A DNA stretch of 64,000 nucleotides from Austropuccinia psidii (taxonomy: Eukaryota > Basidiomycota > Pucciniomycetes > Pucciniales > Sphaerophragmiaceae), in NCBI GenBank assembly GCA_023105745.1, contig JALGQZ010000014.1:5303888-5367887 (forward strand), given 5' to 3'. Shown here in pieces: positions 11,601 to 24,927 of the stretch; within the stretch, counting starts at the first letter, position 1, and every line of letters begins with the position of its first letter. The notes under the pieces were generated by a model. The model saw only the letters and a list, made by a program, of their open reading frames with translations. It did not search any database and had not been told where the DNA came from. Position numbers and translations under genes: made by a program.

Positions 11601-13532
11601 TTCATATCCAGGCAAATCAAACAAACTGAAGCCAGATATGGAGCAAGTCAGATGGAATGTCTATGCCTTGTCTGGGCCTTGGAGAAATTGAACTACTTCT
11701 TAGAGGGATGTGTTTTTGAGGTGATAACAGATTGTACAGCTGTCAAATCACTTTTGAACATGAAAACACCCAACAGACATATTCTCAGATGGCAAATAGC
11801 CATACAAGAATACAGAGGCAATATGACTATTGTTCATAAAGATGGGAATATTCATAAGAATGCAGATGGACTAAGCAGATGGCCATTACCAAATAATATT
11901 GATAATACTGCTTATGTGCCAGAAGAAGCTTCACCACAAATTCCAATAGAAGGAATAAGTGTTACAGACTTGAACACCACCTTCTTTGAAGAAGTCAGAA
12001 GTAGTTACACTCAAGATAAGAATTGTAGCATCTTATGCCAATTACTTAACAAAAACTGTAAAGAAAACTCTCTAATACATGCCTTGGATGAAGTATGGAG
12101 AAAATCTTATGATGAAGGAAGATTTCACCTACTGGATGGTATAATTTACCACAGAACCAAGCACACATGTGTCATGACAGTTGTAGACAGGTCATTAATC
12201 AATCTTGTACTGAAAGAATGCCATGATAGTCCCTTTTCAGGACATTTTTCTGAAGACAGAACAAGAGAGAAAGTAAAGACCTGCATATGGTGGCCAATGT
12301 GGCAGAAAGATGTTGCAGAGTATTGCAAAACCTGTGACAGATGCCAAAAGGCAAATAAATCCACTGGCAAGAGACTTGGGAATATGATAAAAATCCAAGA
12401 ACCAAACAGACCTTGGGAAATTGTCCATATGGATTGGGTAACTGGCCTACCACCAGGAGGTGACAGAAGCTATAATTCTTGCCTAGTAATTGTGGACAGA
12501 TTCAGTAAAACTCCAATATTTTTACCATGTCACAAAGATGATACAGCCATGGATACAGCTCTTCTGATATGGAATAGAGTAGTGTCATGGACTGGGATAT
12601 TTACAAATATCATTAGTGATAGGGATCCCAAATTCACTTCAGCACTATGGACAAATCTTCACCAACTATTTGGCACTAAACTGTCTTTCTCTACAGCCTA
12701 CCACCCACAAACTGATGGCCTGGCTGAAAGGATGATCCAAACTTTAGAGGACATGGTGAGAAGATTTTGTGCATATGGCCTTGAATTCAAAGATTGTGAT
12801 GGATTTACCCATGATTGGTGTACTCTGTTGCCAGCACTGGAATTAGCATATAAAACATCAATCCATACCAGTACCAATCAGACTCCTGCTATTCTAGAAA
12901 AAGGATGGAACCCCAAGTTACCCCAAGATTCCTTGAGGAAAGACTTAATTGAAATACATCCCACAGCTGCTAGCTTCAAAGGAATGCTAGACAAAGCTAG
13001 AAAGCATGCAGTAAGGTGTATGGAGGACTCTTTTGCATATGCTAAAGACAAATGGGATAAATCACATGCAACTCCAGATTTCAAAGTGGGGGACCTAGTT
13101 CTTGTATCCACCACTAACTTCAATAACATCAAAGGATGTAAAAAGTTGAAAGACTCCTTTGCAGGACCTTTTGTGATTAAGGCTCTCCATGGAGAAAATG
13201 CTGTTGAAGTAGAGTTATCTGAAAAACTTAGCAATAATCATCCTACATTTCCAGTGAGCTTGATAAAGCCATATAAATATAGTGATGCTGAGAAATTTCC
13301 CTTGAGGAATAAGATTCCCCAAATTATACCTCCTATTGAGACATCTGGTACTAAGAAAATTACCAAAGTTCTTAAAGAAAGGAAATTAAGAACCAAGAAA
13401 GTAAGGGAATACCTTGTTAGGTACAGTGACCCAACTTGTGAAGATGAATGGTTAGAAGAAAAAGATATACCAGAAGCTACCAAAATCCTCAGGAGATTCA
13501 GAAACACTAGAAATACCAATATTGCAAAGTAA
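8655..13532 (+). CDS. gag-pol: Gag-Pol polyprotein of family A chromovirus
   Basis: This 1625-codon frame is open back to the TAA at 8505. Domains in order: gag core from about residue 136 ([16 protein letters not shown]); CCHC zinc knuckle from Cys338 ([14 protein letters not shown]); aspartic protease with LLLDPGAF at Asp459 (DPG instead of the usual DSG/DTG); reverse transcriptase around 650-900; RNase H around 950-1070 with [17 protein letters not shown] and DGLSRW; integrase HHCC finger from His1190 (CKTCDRCQ at its end); and the DDE core Asp1260 (HMDW), Asp1322 (SDRDPKF), Glu1358 (GLAERM), which has the canonical D-35-E spacing. A chromodomain lies at about 1580-1620 ([15 protein letters not shown]). 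The RT box is YIND at Asn809 where YIDD is expected; loss of a catalytic Asp should kill the enzyme. The chromodomain suggests targeting to heterochromatin. Confidence 0.95.
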   Translation: MKKFFDASQEEVSKLSMKLNQVTADNTRQTELWQELTHKEDMYKIEVINLIQSFQHEYRNSQRCSNSKMNDIEQILNTLPRISTPLNQNEGTRIPNPQVLDPDNSQLKHELSTSFHNLEPSMGQALLKEVPKLKEWPHFSGEGEYDHMEFIRGIDMIKEDFELPDRLVTARFNTLFTRSAHRWYIKVRQAHGHQSWTWWKSQIINKWANDSWRFKAETAFESAKFNADKDKTLPWFFQQKDRLTALYPDMSEFMIHRKILRQCGGDLEHAIKSRTTEQSSAEDIINILEEVTTRTKIGSSRVNLKTRFNTPWKDSVDKNPKENSSNIKYKSADTVRKCHICQSTTHLANTCPKRGEINEIDMEKEPDVEKEDIIEDNSDDKSSIFSESSKDIENINATFDIMESYSHLPQLRNGQLDLSKVQDAQLMKTKPNRGKGYTAGNSCITEVVIDNKPTKLLLDPGAFCSCVGKSFLKTCVPNFEDQLLPIDGIKFNSASNPMKALGIFETNIIFPHINGNLRITVEFVVMEDCSSTHFILGNDYLIMYGIDLHNNKDRYFTIGDNKCQKFAFLPFKRQITVNKVSPVNLELEKFKSEQLNEAEISLHLTDKQENELSSLLYDHRGAFATDKEPLGAIIGHEVDIILNIERPYPPLLRRPAYPASPKSREALEIHIKELLDLGVIRKVGHNEEVEITTPVIVAWHNGKCRMVGDFRAPNTYTVPDRYPIPKIQIALTQISQAVYITTMDALKGFHQNVVTPRARKYLRIIVHCGVYEYLRMPFGIKNAPSHFQRMMNEIFPEELSEGWLIIYINDIIVCSKTWEEHMYRLSRVLTKIQSVNMKISLKKCHFVFKELKALGHFVSGLSLGIDKNKVAAVFLKPMPQNKKEIQSFLGFAGYYRKHIKDFASIARPLYKLCDKDTVFEMTVDRVKAFESLREALTTAPLLLMPDFKLPFKLYIDVSGDGLGAALHQVQIINDKPVEGPICFISRQIKQTEARYGASQMECLCLVWALEKLNYFLEGCVFEVITDCTAVKSLLNMKTPNRHILRWQIAIQEYRGNMTIVHKDGNIHKNADGLSRWPLPNNIDNTAYVPEEASPQIPIEGISVTDLNTTFFEEVRSSYTQDKNCSILCQLLNKNCKENSLIHALDEVWRKSYDEGRFHLLDGIIYHRTKHTCVMTVVDRSLINLVLKECHDSPFSGHFSEDRTREKVKTCIWWPMWQKDVAEYCKTCDRCQKANKSTGKRLGNMIKIQEPNRPWEIVHMDWVTGLPPGGDRSYNSCLVIVDRFSKTPIFLPCHKDDTAMDTALLIWNRVVSWTGIFTNIISDRDPKFTSALWTNLHQLFGTKLSFSTAYHPQTDGLAERMIQTLEDMVRRFCAYGLEFKDCDGFTHDWCTLLPALELAYKTSIHTSTNQTPAILEKGWNPKLPQDSLRKDLIEIHPTAASFKGMLDKARKHAVRCMEDSFAYAKDKWDKSHATPDFKVGDLVLVSTTNFNNIKGCKKLKDSFAGPFVIKALHGENAVEVELSEKLSNNHPTFPVSLIKPYKYSDAEKFPLRNKIPQIIPPIETSGTKKITKVLKERKLRTKKVREYLVRYSDPTCEDEWLEEKDIPEATKILRRFRNTRNTNIAK

Positions 13533-13543
13533 TATTCTTCTTT

Positions 13544-13555
13544 AGGGGGAGGGAA
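13544..13555 (+). other. Polypurine tract of family A
   Basis: AGGGGGAGGGAA sits directly before the TGTGAGCC start of the 3' LTR, the position required for plus-strand priming. The corresponding place in family B (about 19157-19169) is degraded. Confidence 0.85.
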
Positions 13556-15381
13556 TGTGAGCCTTAGAGGTAATTTCATATACCCAAAAGACCACAAATA
13601 CAAAAATAACATATTAATATAAATAAAATAAATTTATTTATATTATTAAAATTAAAATCAAAATATAAATATAAAATTATATTAAAAATAAAAAAATTAA
13701 TTACAATATAAAAATAAAAATAAATTAAATTTTGTAAGTGTAAAATTACATTTATACTTGAAAAAATTAAGTAAAAATGAAATTTTAACAAAATTGTGAA
13801 AAAATAAATCAATTTGGAAAAAAGTTGAATACAAATTATTAGAACTTTTTATCCAATAAATAAACATATAAAAATTATTTCACCATTGGATTCCTCATAA
13901 AAAATCAGGTGGGGTCACCTCTGAGTGAAATTCTTGTAACTCAACTCTAAATAAGCTTAAATTAAGTGTTTAGTATTTTCAATACAAAAGTTGAAAATCC
14001 TCAAAAATTTAATTTAATTCACACCACATGTGGTGTTAACCATCAAATTTTGTGTTAAAATTGAGGTGTTGTGTTTAGTTTAGAAGCTATGAGGAATTGA
14101 AGTATTTTCAATTGAATTCAATTGAAATGTCAAAATGTGCGCGTGTATTGCATAAGTGAACTTTGATTTACATATGAGGTGTCAATTATTACTGTATTTT
14201 ACTGTACAATTGAATTGAATTACATATGTAGATTATAAGTATAATACATGATGAGGAATTAAAGGAAAAATAAATTGGAAAGATTAAATTTGGGGGGGGA
14301 AAAGAACTCCAGCTCTAAGGGGGAGCTAGACCCCCAAAATCCTTGCTGACAGGCGTGGGATGTCAAAATTCACGCAAAAGTTCATCACTTTTGGCCTGGA
14401 ATTGAGTTACAGGGTCTGTGGACTCAATTGATGATGAGGTTTTGATACCAACTGGGGTAGTTTTAGCTGTTGCCAAGAGGGTAAAACTACCCTTAAGATA
14501 AAACAATCATAGTAAAACAGTTTTAACTGGTTTCTACGCCTCTGACACACATTCTTACGTGTTTTGAAGGCTCTAGCCCAGGTATTGCTATAGTAATGGC
14601 TGATTTAAGGGTCTAAAATGGCTAAAAATGGCTTAAACCAGCCCTTTTTGGTCTAAACCAGGGTTCAATGATGCCATAATTGGCTTTTCTGTTGTCAGAC
14701 TGTTTTTCACGACTGACAAGAGTAAATTTTACTTTTGGAGTAAGAGAATTGATGGCTATAAAATAATGTCTTCTTTGCCCCACTTTTCTCTTCATGTTAG
14801 AATCTTTTCCTTTTATAATTAGTTTAAACATTGTTAAAACAATCAATAAAAGATTCCAACAACCTTTGTTAAATCATTTTAAACCTTTTAACCACGTGAA
14901 AAAATCATTATAATCATTGTTTGTAACTTTTATAATCATTTTTACCCCTGAACCACCCCAAAAGTGAATTAAAGCATCTTTCATCACTGTAAACTTTGTC
15001 ACTTTGTTTCCAAATTCACTCTGGTCACTTTTGGGCGTGTTTTCTCTTTAATATTCTTTTTAAATAATTTGTTCTTTAATTAACTGCTTGCAGTTCTTTG
15101 CTCAATTAATTCCAATTGAAATTGCTCTTGAAGAAATTTCTTTTGTAGCCTTAAAATATCTCTTGTAGAGTATTTTTTGGATAAATTTTTATTGTTGGTA
15201 AAACAATGAATCTTTATAATATTATTGTTTTATACTAATAAAGTTATAAGCAATAAAATTGGAGTGTTTTCTCTTAAAAATAATATTTCTTACTATTTTT
15301 AATTGATTTTTACCTTATACAAATTTCGAGGACAGGAAAAGTACTTGATTTTTAATCAAATTTTCATATCCACACCTTACA
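13556..15381 (+). repeat. 3' LTR of family A
   Basis: TGTGAGCCTTAGAGG through CCACACCTTACA, 1826 bp. It is preceded by the polypurine tract and followed by the target duplication CTTAC. Its TATA-like box at 14757 reads TATAAAATAATG. It differs from the 5' LTR by scattered substitutions and small indels. Confidence 0.94.
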
Positions 15382-15386
15382 CTTAC

Positions 15387-18300
15387 CACAGTACAGTGAT
15401 GAATGTATGGATCTCATAAATGTGCAACATGCTAAGATGAAAAGAATTAAACCTTCCAGAGGTAAAGGTCATACAGCTGGATCATCTTGCATCACCAATA
15501 TTGTGATAAACAAAAAAGAAGCAAAGAAACATCTTTACTCAGGGGCTTTCTGCACTTGTGCTGGGAAGAATTATCTTGACAAACTTAATACCAATTATAA
15601 AGACCAATTAATGCCAATTGAAGGTATAAAGCTCAGCAGTTCTAGCCCAAATATGCATCCTTTGGGCATTCTTGAGTAAGAAATGATATTTCCTCACCCT
15701 ACAGGAAGTATCAGACTGAAAGTTGAATTTGTTGTTATGAATAACTGCACTTCACAAAATTTTATACTTGAAAATGATTCTCTCAATATTCATGGTATTG
15801 ATGTTAATAATCATAAAGACAGATATTTCACTATAGGGGAAAATAAAAGGCAGAAATTTGCTTTTCCTCTAGAAGAAAGGGAAATAACTGTCATCAGACA
15901 AGTAAAAAATGCTAATAAGGAAAAATCTGTGTCAGATCAATTGATTGAAGCACAAATTAGCCCTGCATTAACTTTGGAGATGAAGGAAGAACTTATTGAA
16001 ATTTTATTTCAATAAAGGGAAGCCTTTTCTTCTGATAATGAACCACTTCGAGCTATCAAATGCCATGAATTGAAAATTATGCTTAATGTGGAAAGACCTT
16101 ACCCCTACTATCAAGAATACCAGCTTACCCAGCTAGCCCCAGGGCTAGAGAATCATCAGAATCTCATATCAATGAGCTGATGAAACTGGGAGTTCTTGGA
16201 AAATTTAGAAACAATGAGGAAGTAGAAGTAACAAACCCTGTAATAATTACTTGGAATAATGATAAATCAAGGATGGTTTGTGATTTTAGAGCATTGAATA
16301 CCTATACTATTCCAGATAGGTACCCAATTCATCGATTCCATGAGACTTCAACTCAATTATCCCAGCAATATTCATCACTTGTATGGATGCCCTTAAAGGT
16401 TTCCACCATAATTTTTTGACACCTCATGCTAGGAAATTATTTAGAATTATTTCCCATTGTGGAATTTATGAATACTTGAGGATGCCCTTTGGGATTAAAA
16501 ATGCATCCTCTCATTACCAAAGAAGGATGAATACCATTTTCCCACATGAATTATCAGAGGAGTGATTAATCATTTATATTTATGAAATTATTATTTGTTC
16601 AGAAACCTGGAAATTACATTTAGAGAGACTTTCATTAGTAATTAAGAAGATTATTCAAGTGAAAATGAAAATATCATTCAAAAAATGAAATTTTGTATTT
16701 CATGAATTAAACGCTCTAGGACATGTAGTTTCAGGACTAAGCCTTGGTGTTGATAAAAACAAAGTGGCTGAAGTCTTACTGAAACCAATACCCCAGAGCA
16801 AGAAAGGAATTATGTCTTTTTTAGAGTTTTCCAGTTATTATAGGCAACACCTCAAAGATTTTGCAATCCATGCCAGATCATTGTACAGAATTTGTGACAA
16901 ACAAACTGTCTTTGAAATGACACAAAAAAGGATGCAAGAATATGTTAAAATTAAGTATTCCTTGACCAATGCACCATTTCTATTAATGCCAAACTGGAAA
17001 ATTCCTTTCAAGCTGTATATTGATGCATGTGGTGAAGGTTTAGGTTCAGCTCTTCATCAAGTTAAAATTGTCAATGACCAGCCTTATGAAGGTCCAGTTT
17101 GTTTTATTTAAAGACAAATTAGACCTACAGAGGCCAGGTATGGAGCAAGCCAAATGGAGTGCAATTGCCTTGTTTGGGCTTTGGAAAAACTATATTAATA
17201 TCTTGATAGTAGTGTGTTTCAAGTCATTACTGATTGTAAAGCAGTGAAATCACTTCTTAACATGAAAACACCTAACAGAAACATGTTAAGATGGAAGATT
17301 GCTATACAGGAGTATAGAGGCAATATGACCATAGTACATAAAGCTGGAAGTATTCACAGGAATTCTGATGGCTTGAGTAGATGGGCATTACTAGATACAC
17401 CTGATAATCCTGCATATGTTCCTGCAACTACAGAACCTCAAATTCCAATTGAACGAATAAACATTACAGACATGGGAACAGAATTCTTTGGAGAAGTTAG
17501 ATAAAGCTATAAGAAAGATACAAATTTCCATATTCTTGCCTCTCTACTTGACAAAGATTGCAAAGATAACTCTTTAGCTAATTCTTTTGATTATAGATGG
17601 AAATCATCATATGGAAATGGAAGATCCCATTTGTTTTATGGTATTTTATATCATAGGTCTAGACACACATGTGTAATAGTCTTATGTAGTAGAGTTCTAT
17701 TTACCACAATATTACTAGAGTGCCATGACAACATCTATTTTGGACATCTGTCTGAAGACAGAACAATGGAAAGAATTAAGACATGTGCTTGGTGGCCATC
17801 TTGGAGACAAGATTTCATTGAGTACTGTCATAGTTGTGACAGGTGTCAGAAGGCCAATAAATCTACTGGTAAAAGATTTGGCTTAATGATTCATATTCAA
17901 GAACCAAGTACCCCATGGGAATTGGTTCATATGTATTGGGTAACTTCCTTACCACCTGGTGGTGAAAAAAGCTACAATGCAGGACTTGCTATTGTAGACA
18001 GGTACAGAAAGACTCCAATCTTTTTACCATGTAATAAAGATGACACAGCTATGTATACTGCTATTTTAATCTGGAATAGGGTAATATCTCATACTGGTCT
18101 CTTTAAAATTATCATTAGTGATAGAGAGCCAAAATTCAAATCAGCCTTATGGACAGATTTACATAAGCCTTTGGGTACAGAACTATCTTTCTCCACAGAT
18201 TACCATCCGCAGACTGATGGATTATCAGAAAGAATGATTAAGACTCTTGAGGACATGCTCAGAAGATTTTGTGCTTATAGCCTGGAGTTTCAAGATTCTG

Positions 18301-19024
18301 ATGGCTTCACTAATGACTGGTGTACACATATACCAGCATTGGAGTTAGCCTACAAGACTTCTATCCATGCTTCAACAGGCAAGACTCCTGCAAGGTTGGA
18401 ACAAGGATGGAACCATAAGCTTCCAGTTGATACATTGGAGAAAGACTTAGTAGATATTCATCCAAATCCTTCAAGATTTAAGTTATTTCTTGATAAGGTT
18501 AGGCATCATGCAAATGAAAGCATGAAATATGCCTTTGAATATGCTAAACTAAAGTGGGATAAAAGTCATAAAGCCCCAGAACTCAAAGTAGGTGATTTAA
18601 TACTAGTTTCAACCTTGAACTTTAATAATATTGAAGGCCCAAAGAAATTTAAAAATTCTTTTGCAGGACCATTTATTATTAAAGCCCTTCATGGGACAAA
18701 TGCAGTACAGGTAGAATACTCAGGAGAATTAGAAAAAAAACATCCAACTTTCCCTGTCAGTCTTGTAAAGCATTACATTGAAGTGATAAGGAATTATCTC
18801 CTTTGAGAAATTAAACACCCTTAGAAGTACCACCACTTGATCAAAGTGAAGAAAAAAATTTCCTAAAAGTATTACAAGAAATGGGACTTAGGGGAAAAAA
18901 TTGAAGAGAATACTTAGTCAGGTACAGAAACCCACAACATGAAGATGAGTGGCTTTCAGAAAGTAAAAGACCTGATTCCCAAAAGTTTCTCAGAAGGTTC
19001 AGACATGAGAGAAGACCGATTTCT
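15387..19024 (+). pseudogene. pol: Decayed pol of family B
   Basis: This continues the gag-pol interrupted at 3487. Pieces: protease at 15407-16015, where the active Asp is Tyr (LYSGAF); RT in broken frames at 16020-16900, with YIYE in place of YIDD near 16576; RNase H at 16764-17504 ([28 protein letters not shown]); integrase in a long open stretch at 17631-18806 with the HHCC finger ([12 protein letters not shown]). In the DDE core the first Asp has become Tyr (HMYW), while SDREPKF and GLSERM are kept. A chromodomain remnant lies at about 18900-18990 (REYLVRYRNPQHEDEWL). Order and residues match family A closely. The catalytic losses and stops mark it as dead. Confidence 0.9.
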
Positions 19025-19169
19025 CAATAAGAAGTTGGAATTGTGTGCTTTACATACTTAAAAAAGTAAAATTAGAGAGGTTGGACAGTGGATTATACCC
19101 CCGCCCAAATAAATTAAGGGTAAACTACTAAATGAAAATTGTAGTAAAATCTTTTTTGGTGGCAGTGAA

Positions 19170-21270
19170 TGTGAGCCTGTGAGGTATGTGTGACATACCC
19201 ATTAGGCCACAAATAAAATTATACACAGTTGATTTATTCTTAAACAGACTTATAAACTGAATTTAAAATAAAAAATAACAAAAAATAAGCACAACTTTCT
19301 TTTGGATAAACAAAGTTTAATTATTATGTCATTTTTGGATTCTACTCCAAAAATAACCTATGGTAGACCCATAGGGTGTTATACCCAGAAATGAATATTT
19401 ATTAAGTTATTAGAATATTTAAGAATCTCAAAGTACAATTGCGAATTTTTTAACTTTTTTGTAAAATTTTTAAGTTTAAGCTTAAATAAGCTTAAATATA
19501 AAGTTTCATAAGGTTTATGCAAACATACCAAAATGTTAGTTAAAATTAAGGTGTTGTGTATATTTACTGAATTGGCTAAGGATTTGCCATCCATAATTTA
19601 AATCCTGCATGAGCTCAATATAAAAAATGTTTAAATCCATAGTATGGCTTTAAATAAATAAAAGGGCAAAATCCAGGAAAAAAGGTGGGACAAAGAAAAA
19701 AAGACCAAACAGAGCTGGGGTACCCAGTTTTTGGATCTGCAAGGATTAAATTAAGGTTGTCCACCTATATCAGAGTATTCTCAACCTTATTTAAGCTTTA
19801 AGATTAGGCTTTGATCAAATATTAAAGATTAAACTGGTTTTATCCCAATTTGGACAGGAATTTCAAGCTGCCAAAGTGTAAATCCCAATATGCAAGCTTG
19901 AAATCAAGGCTTCAAGAACTTTCAAAGCTTAAATAAGCTTAAAATTTCAAAGCTAAAAGAATTAAAACCTTATCAAAGGTTAACATTTTGTGTGTATTGC
20001 TATTTTATGCGGAAAAATAGCAAGAACTTCATAAATTCATTAAAAATCCAATTCTCAATGGATTTACTTGAAATTTTCACACAACTTACAATTGAATATT
20101 ATCTGTGTATAAATGAAATTTTGTGTATCTTTTATAAACAGGTTTTCTTTGTAATTAGCTTGGAAATTGACTCTTTCAATCATACTTGAAGAAAATTAAG
20201 ATTTCTTTAAAAGTTGAGTTTCAGAGATTTTTGCTTACAACTCTATTCATGAGTTTATCATGTGATGAACTTTGATATTAATAAGCTGAACTTATATTCA
20301 AACTTAAAGTAATTAATCCAAAGGAGGATTAAAGTTACTTGGAGTTAAGAGTAACACTGGTAGCTTTAAATTGGAATTAAAAATAAGTTACCATAAGTTA
20401 AGAACCTTATTTTTAAACATGGTTTTGCAGTTTTGACCTGAGCACGCCCTTCATATCCCTTATGAATCATGAGAGCTTCCCTGTAGACATAAAAAGAGTC
20501 TATTCATCACTGTTTTTGTCCATCATTCATAATTCCAATCATATTGGACATTTAAACAGGTAAAGTTTTATTAAATACAAAATCTTATCATTAAAGTAAT
20601 TCTTAAGCTATTTTATTCTTTATTAATTTTGAATTTCAAGAATTGAACTCATAGAATTCAGATGATTGCTGTAATCATCTATAATATATTTTGTTATATA
20701 AAATTGTTCTCTTAAATATCTTTTAGAATCCACAAATTCCTTTTAAAAACTCTTTAATAATATTTTTTATCATAAGAAGTTGTTTTGTCTCTTAAATTAT
20801 TGATTTTTGGCGTGTTTTTAACTTATGATCATTATTTAATATGGTAATTGTTGTTGTTTGACTTGTTGTATCAAATAAATATTATAAGTAAGTTTTCTTT
20901 AAAGTTCTATATTTTTTTATGAAATTTTTCTATAAGAATTTTCTCTGAACAGTGTGTCTGATAATTGCTTTTATAAATAATTTAACATTCTTATATTATC
21001 TATAAGTGGATAAATATTGATATTTTCCCCATGTAATTGTCTTATCAAGAGCTTTACACTTTTTATTGTTCTAACTGTCAGTGACTATAGCAATAATGGA
21101 ATAATTATAACTTATTATAGTTATTAATAAATTTTTTATATAAAGTTATTTTAATAATTATATAAATTTGTGGCTATCATATTTAATTATATTATATTTT
21201 TTACTGAGGAGAGTCATAGTACTCTTGATATTTGTTACTATTATCAAGGGTTTCATAGACAAACCTTACA
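19170..21270 (+). repeat. 3' LTR of family B
   Basis: TGTGAGCCTGTGAGG through ACAAACCTTACA, 2101 bp. Its end matches the truncated 5' LTR (1-668), and its full length matches the minus-strand copy at 36062-39211, which carries extra internal repeats. Only the extreme ends resemble the family A LTR; the interiors are unrelated by eye. Small frames inside it (for example 19992-20189) are not genes. Confidence 0.9.
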
Positions 21271-21369
21271 ACTATTAAGAACCAATTTAATGCAAAAATG
21301 TCTGTGGAAGACATTAATGATCCAAAAAAAAAGAGACTCCTTAATATTTGAAATAGTTTAAAATGAATC

Positions 21370-22290
21370 CAAGAGAGGAGGAAGACCCCATGAAAAGTGA
21401 CTAGCACAACAACTTCAAGATCACAGTCAATTTCCCCCTTAACGTTATGGAAGTGGATTCATCTCAAGATTCTGAGGCCTCACTATTCAAATAAATTACT
21501 TCATCAGATTCACTACCTTCAGAAAATGAATTAAATGAATATGGAAAATCAGTATTCAACATTCGAAGGTCAAGAAATTTGGCCAAGAGTGTCAGAACCT
21601 CATAAACAAAGTCTCACAAGCCTGCAAAAACTTTAAAATGTATGATGCAACTTAATGAACCTGTGAGCATTTCCAAATCAATTATCACACAAGTGATGAA
21701 ATCTTCCATCTCTTTGTGAGTTGCTGATTAATTTCAATTTAGAAGTTTTTTTGTTTATTTTAATATTTATATTATTCTCTTTGACCCATTTTTATTAGTT
21801 ACCTGTCTCAGAAGACTTTACATAATATTTTTTTAAATAAACCTTCAAGCCCATCAATGTCCAGGGTGATGGAAACTTTGGCTACAGAACAGTAGCCCAT
21901 TACATTTAAAATACTCAACATTAATTATCTGATGTCAGAGGTGAATTGGCTGAATAAATATAAAAGAATTAAGACCTTTATGAAGCTACAAACACTTTAG
22001 TACCCTCATTATTCTTGTATTTGAACAGAATTGAGTGGTATTAAGATGTTGGCCAGGCTCCAAAGAGAACTTGGATGTCCATGCCTGATATGGGGAATAC
22101 AATTGAGAATAAGTATCAAATCCCAGTTTTCTTTTATTCCACATTCCAATACTTCTCCCTTTCCCCTTATTTCTGTCTTCTAAATAACAATACACCCATT
22201 TTCACCTGTTTCTTGTATAGCTGTTCTCATTTTGTTTGGTTGGATATAATCATTTCTAAATTTATGCTGTCCCCCCATTACTTTTAATTG
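21370..22290 (+). pseudogene. Dead OTU-like cysteine protease gene
   Basis: At 21850-21900 the frame reads INVQGDGNFGYRTVAHYI, matching the OTU-family active-site motif GDGNCGYRA with the catalytic Cys changed to Phe (TTT at 21877-21879). It continues through stops as LSDVRGELAE, then at 22072-22287 WMSMPDMGNTIENKYQIPVF and SHFVWLDI, the latter at the place of the catalytic His. The pattern matches OTU-like proteases that are common in transposon-rich fungal genomes. Upstream acidic and Ser-rich fragments (21470-21720, for example MEVDSSQDSEAS) may be its N-terminal linker. Stops throughout and the missing Cys show it is inactive. An origin from a transposon is possible but not shown. Confidence 0.7.
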
Positions 22291-24927
22291 AGAATTTCAT
22301 TCCCAACCACAATCCCTGGGGTGGGCATATAAATTTAAGAAACACAGGATGTTATATTTGTCCAATATTCCCCCCCCTCAGGAAAAACCCACTATTTTGG
22401 AGGTTGATTCAGACTTATTTTTTCTGTATATTAAATTTAAGCCAATTATCCCCCTCCTCAGTCCTATTTATTGCTTAAATTCCACTTAAGTCTCATGCTT
22501 AATCATACATGTGTAATTTTTTAATTACAAATAGTCAAAGTAAAAACATGAAAAAATATCTCAGAAAAAGACACATCTTTTTGGGCCTTCACTTGTCCCC
22601 CAAAAACAATCCCCAAAATTATGGGCTTCTGGTGTATGATTCTTAATATTTTAAATTCATAAGTGGGAAACTTTTTAATTAATTTTTTCAAAAAATTAGG
22701 CCATTTTTTCAAATTGGCCAAATTGGGGAAATTTGGAAAAAAAAATGAAAAACTTTGGGGATCTTGACATCCCATATTGGAAAAATTATGGAAAGAAAAG
22801 TTAAAAGAATTCTCAGAAGTAAGACTGAGGAATTTCTTTTTAGAAAAATAAGCCACTTACATGTTTTAATGATAAACTTATATATTTTTGCCATAAATTG
22901 GTAAAAGCACTTAGGTTTATGGTAAAAACATGCCAGAGATTATTTGTTTTTACTAAAAGCTTACATGTGTTGACCAAAACCCATAATTTTTTCTTTTTAA
23001 AGTTTAATTTTTCTCAATTTACATCTCTAATTGACCTAAAACATATTCTTTGAAATTTGTGGTATTATTTCTACCCCACCAAAGACCACAAATGAAATAT
23101 TTTTTCACTTATTTTGATCTCACATGAAGTTTTTGAAACCAAAACATTATCAGAAAACTTTTTACTTTAATATAGCCTTGAAAATTAATAAAAAAAAATA
23201 AAGAACCAAATATATCCTATAAAATATTTGGATTTTATATATCCCTTCTTCAAAATCATCTTCTTGTTTTAAGAGGTACCAGGATTTCAAAAAAAAACAA
23301 TCCTTCATTATTTTCTTTTAATGTATTTCAAAATTTCACAAATTAAAATTTTAAAAGTAACTTCAAATTTATATTCCTTTTTTAAAATTCATTGTGAGAT
23401 TTTTTCCGAATAAATAAATTATAATCATTGATGTTTTTGGCTTTCCAAGATACCTTTAAACTAATTTATATTCCTTTTCATAATTATAAGCTTAAAAATA
23501 ACAATATATATAGATATTCAATAAATTAGATGTGCTTACTGAATCTTTAAAGCAGGTTTTTCTCAATTACTTTCTGTTGACTCAGAATAAATCAAAATTT
23601 CAAGATATTTATCTATATTTTATTAAAATTGATTATGACTCACAAATGGAAAATACCAAGTTTCAATTCAAAATTTTCCTAAAAATATAACAATTTCACT
23701 TTTAATTTATATATTCATAATAATTTGATATTTAATTGAGCTTTGAACAATATTTATTTTTTGGCTAAAATTTGAAGCTTTGAAATCAATAACTTAACAA
23801 AGACTCTTCAAAAATGATGTGAGCTTTATTTCCTGAATATATTTTTGATATTTTTCAATTTAATTCAACTAATGAACGTTTTTTACCATCATATATATAT
23901 ATAAGTGGCTAAATTACAAAAACATTCTCAAAGTTCTCCAGAATCATGACCTGGCTTTATATTTAGAAATATTAAAAACAATTTAATACTATTTCAAATT
24001 ATCTTATCCACTTATTGAATCAGTACAAATCAATTTTAAACTTCTTTTCCTTTTGAGAATATTACATAATTATTTTCCAAAGTAAAAGTATTATGTCTAA
24101 CCACTTTAGACCTCAATGATAACAAAATGGAGAGCTAAATCCTAAATATTTCTGCACTTTTTTTAAAATTAATAAAGTCAAAATCCATTATTCAAAATGT
24201 AAACATGTAATAATTATGACTTAATTAATATTCATAATATCCTATGAATAGATAATAGTATTTCTTTGATCATAATCTTGCTAGAATTATTTATTTCTGA
24301 GTAGAAAAGCTTTAAATTTTTCCCATAATATGAGCTTTTGAGTCCATATCCAATATTTTCTTTAGAAAAACCATTATCCAATGAATTACAGAAAATGAAT
24401 ACCAACTTGATACATTAATAAATAATATCATGACAAATATTTGGGCTTTTGTTTCGAAAATTCTTGATATTCATTTTCTCATATTAAAACAAAGAAATTA
24501 ATTTAATAAAGAATAAATGACTCATTAGGGATAATTGAGGTTCTGATTAATTTTTGTGAAACTTATCATATTCATGGATCTAAATATTTTAAAGAATCTC
24601 ATGACCACAACTATGGAAATCAAAACAATAGGGGGTCTTAAGCCTAAATCATGAGCCATAGGTTTCAAGGTAAAAAGAACATAGTTTTTAAGTAAATTAT
24701 CCCATTTTTTTACCCCCAAATCCCAAATTAATTTCTTTTCTTTATCTATAATATATTATGAAATAAAATAAACCTTATTTGATACATTCTCCCACTAATA
24801 GCCGCATCCCTTCATTTCTCATTAAATTCAAAAGTCACTCCTCAGTCTTTTTCTATTTCTTTTTCAAATTAAAATTTCCAGTAAAAGGAAATGTGAATTA
24901 ATCTTTGAGTAACTAATGGAATTATAG
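22291..24927 (+). other. Intergenic AT-rich DNA
   Basis: No coding frame or recognisable repeat could be supported. The minus-strand frames at 22521-22894 are low-complexity Phe/Leu/Ser-rich translations of A/T runs and are not credible genes. Confidence 0.5.

Larger units (their letters stand above)
3488..15381 (+). mobile_element. Family A Ty3/gypsy chromovirus, nested in family B
   Basis: The layout is LTR (3488-5316), primer site, gag (5539-8654, interrupted by a solo LTR), a 1625-codon gag-pol frame, polypurine tract, LTR (13556-15381). It is flanked by CTTAC on both sides. Total length is 11,894 bp, or about 10.1 kb without the solo LTR. The C-terminal chromodomain after integrase marks it as a chromovirus. 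The two LTRs differ at many scattered positions and the 5' LTR ends AA instead of CA, so the insertion is not brand new. Gag is frameshifted and the RT active site is changed, so autonomous movement now is unlikely. Confidence 0.95.
1..21270 (+). mobile_element. Old Ty3/gypsy chromovirus, family B, cut by the window edge and split by a nested element
   Basis: The 5' LTR end (1-668) matches the last part of the 3' LTR (19170-21270). Between them lie a primer-binding-like site, a decayed gag, then a decayed protease, RT, RNase H, integrase and chromodomain in the Ty3/gypsy order. A younger element (3488-15381) is inserted in the gag-protease part and duplicated CTTAC. The coding sequence is broken by many stops and frameshifts, and key catalytic residues are lost, so the element is dead. 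By comparison with the 3' LTR, about 1.5 kb of the 5' LTR lies left of the window. The sequence after the 3' LTR begins ACTAT; its target duplication cannot be checked because the left flank is missing. Confidence 0.9.

Noticed and set aside
22521..22894. Minus-strand frames of 111 and 61 codons
   Set aside because: Low-complexity translations of A/T runs without domains, in different frames and without plausible splice structure.
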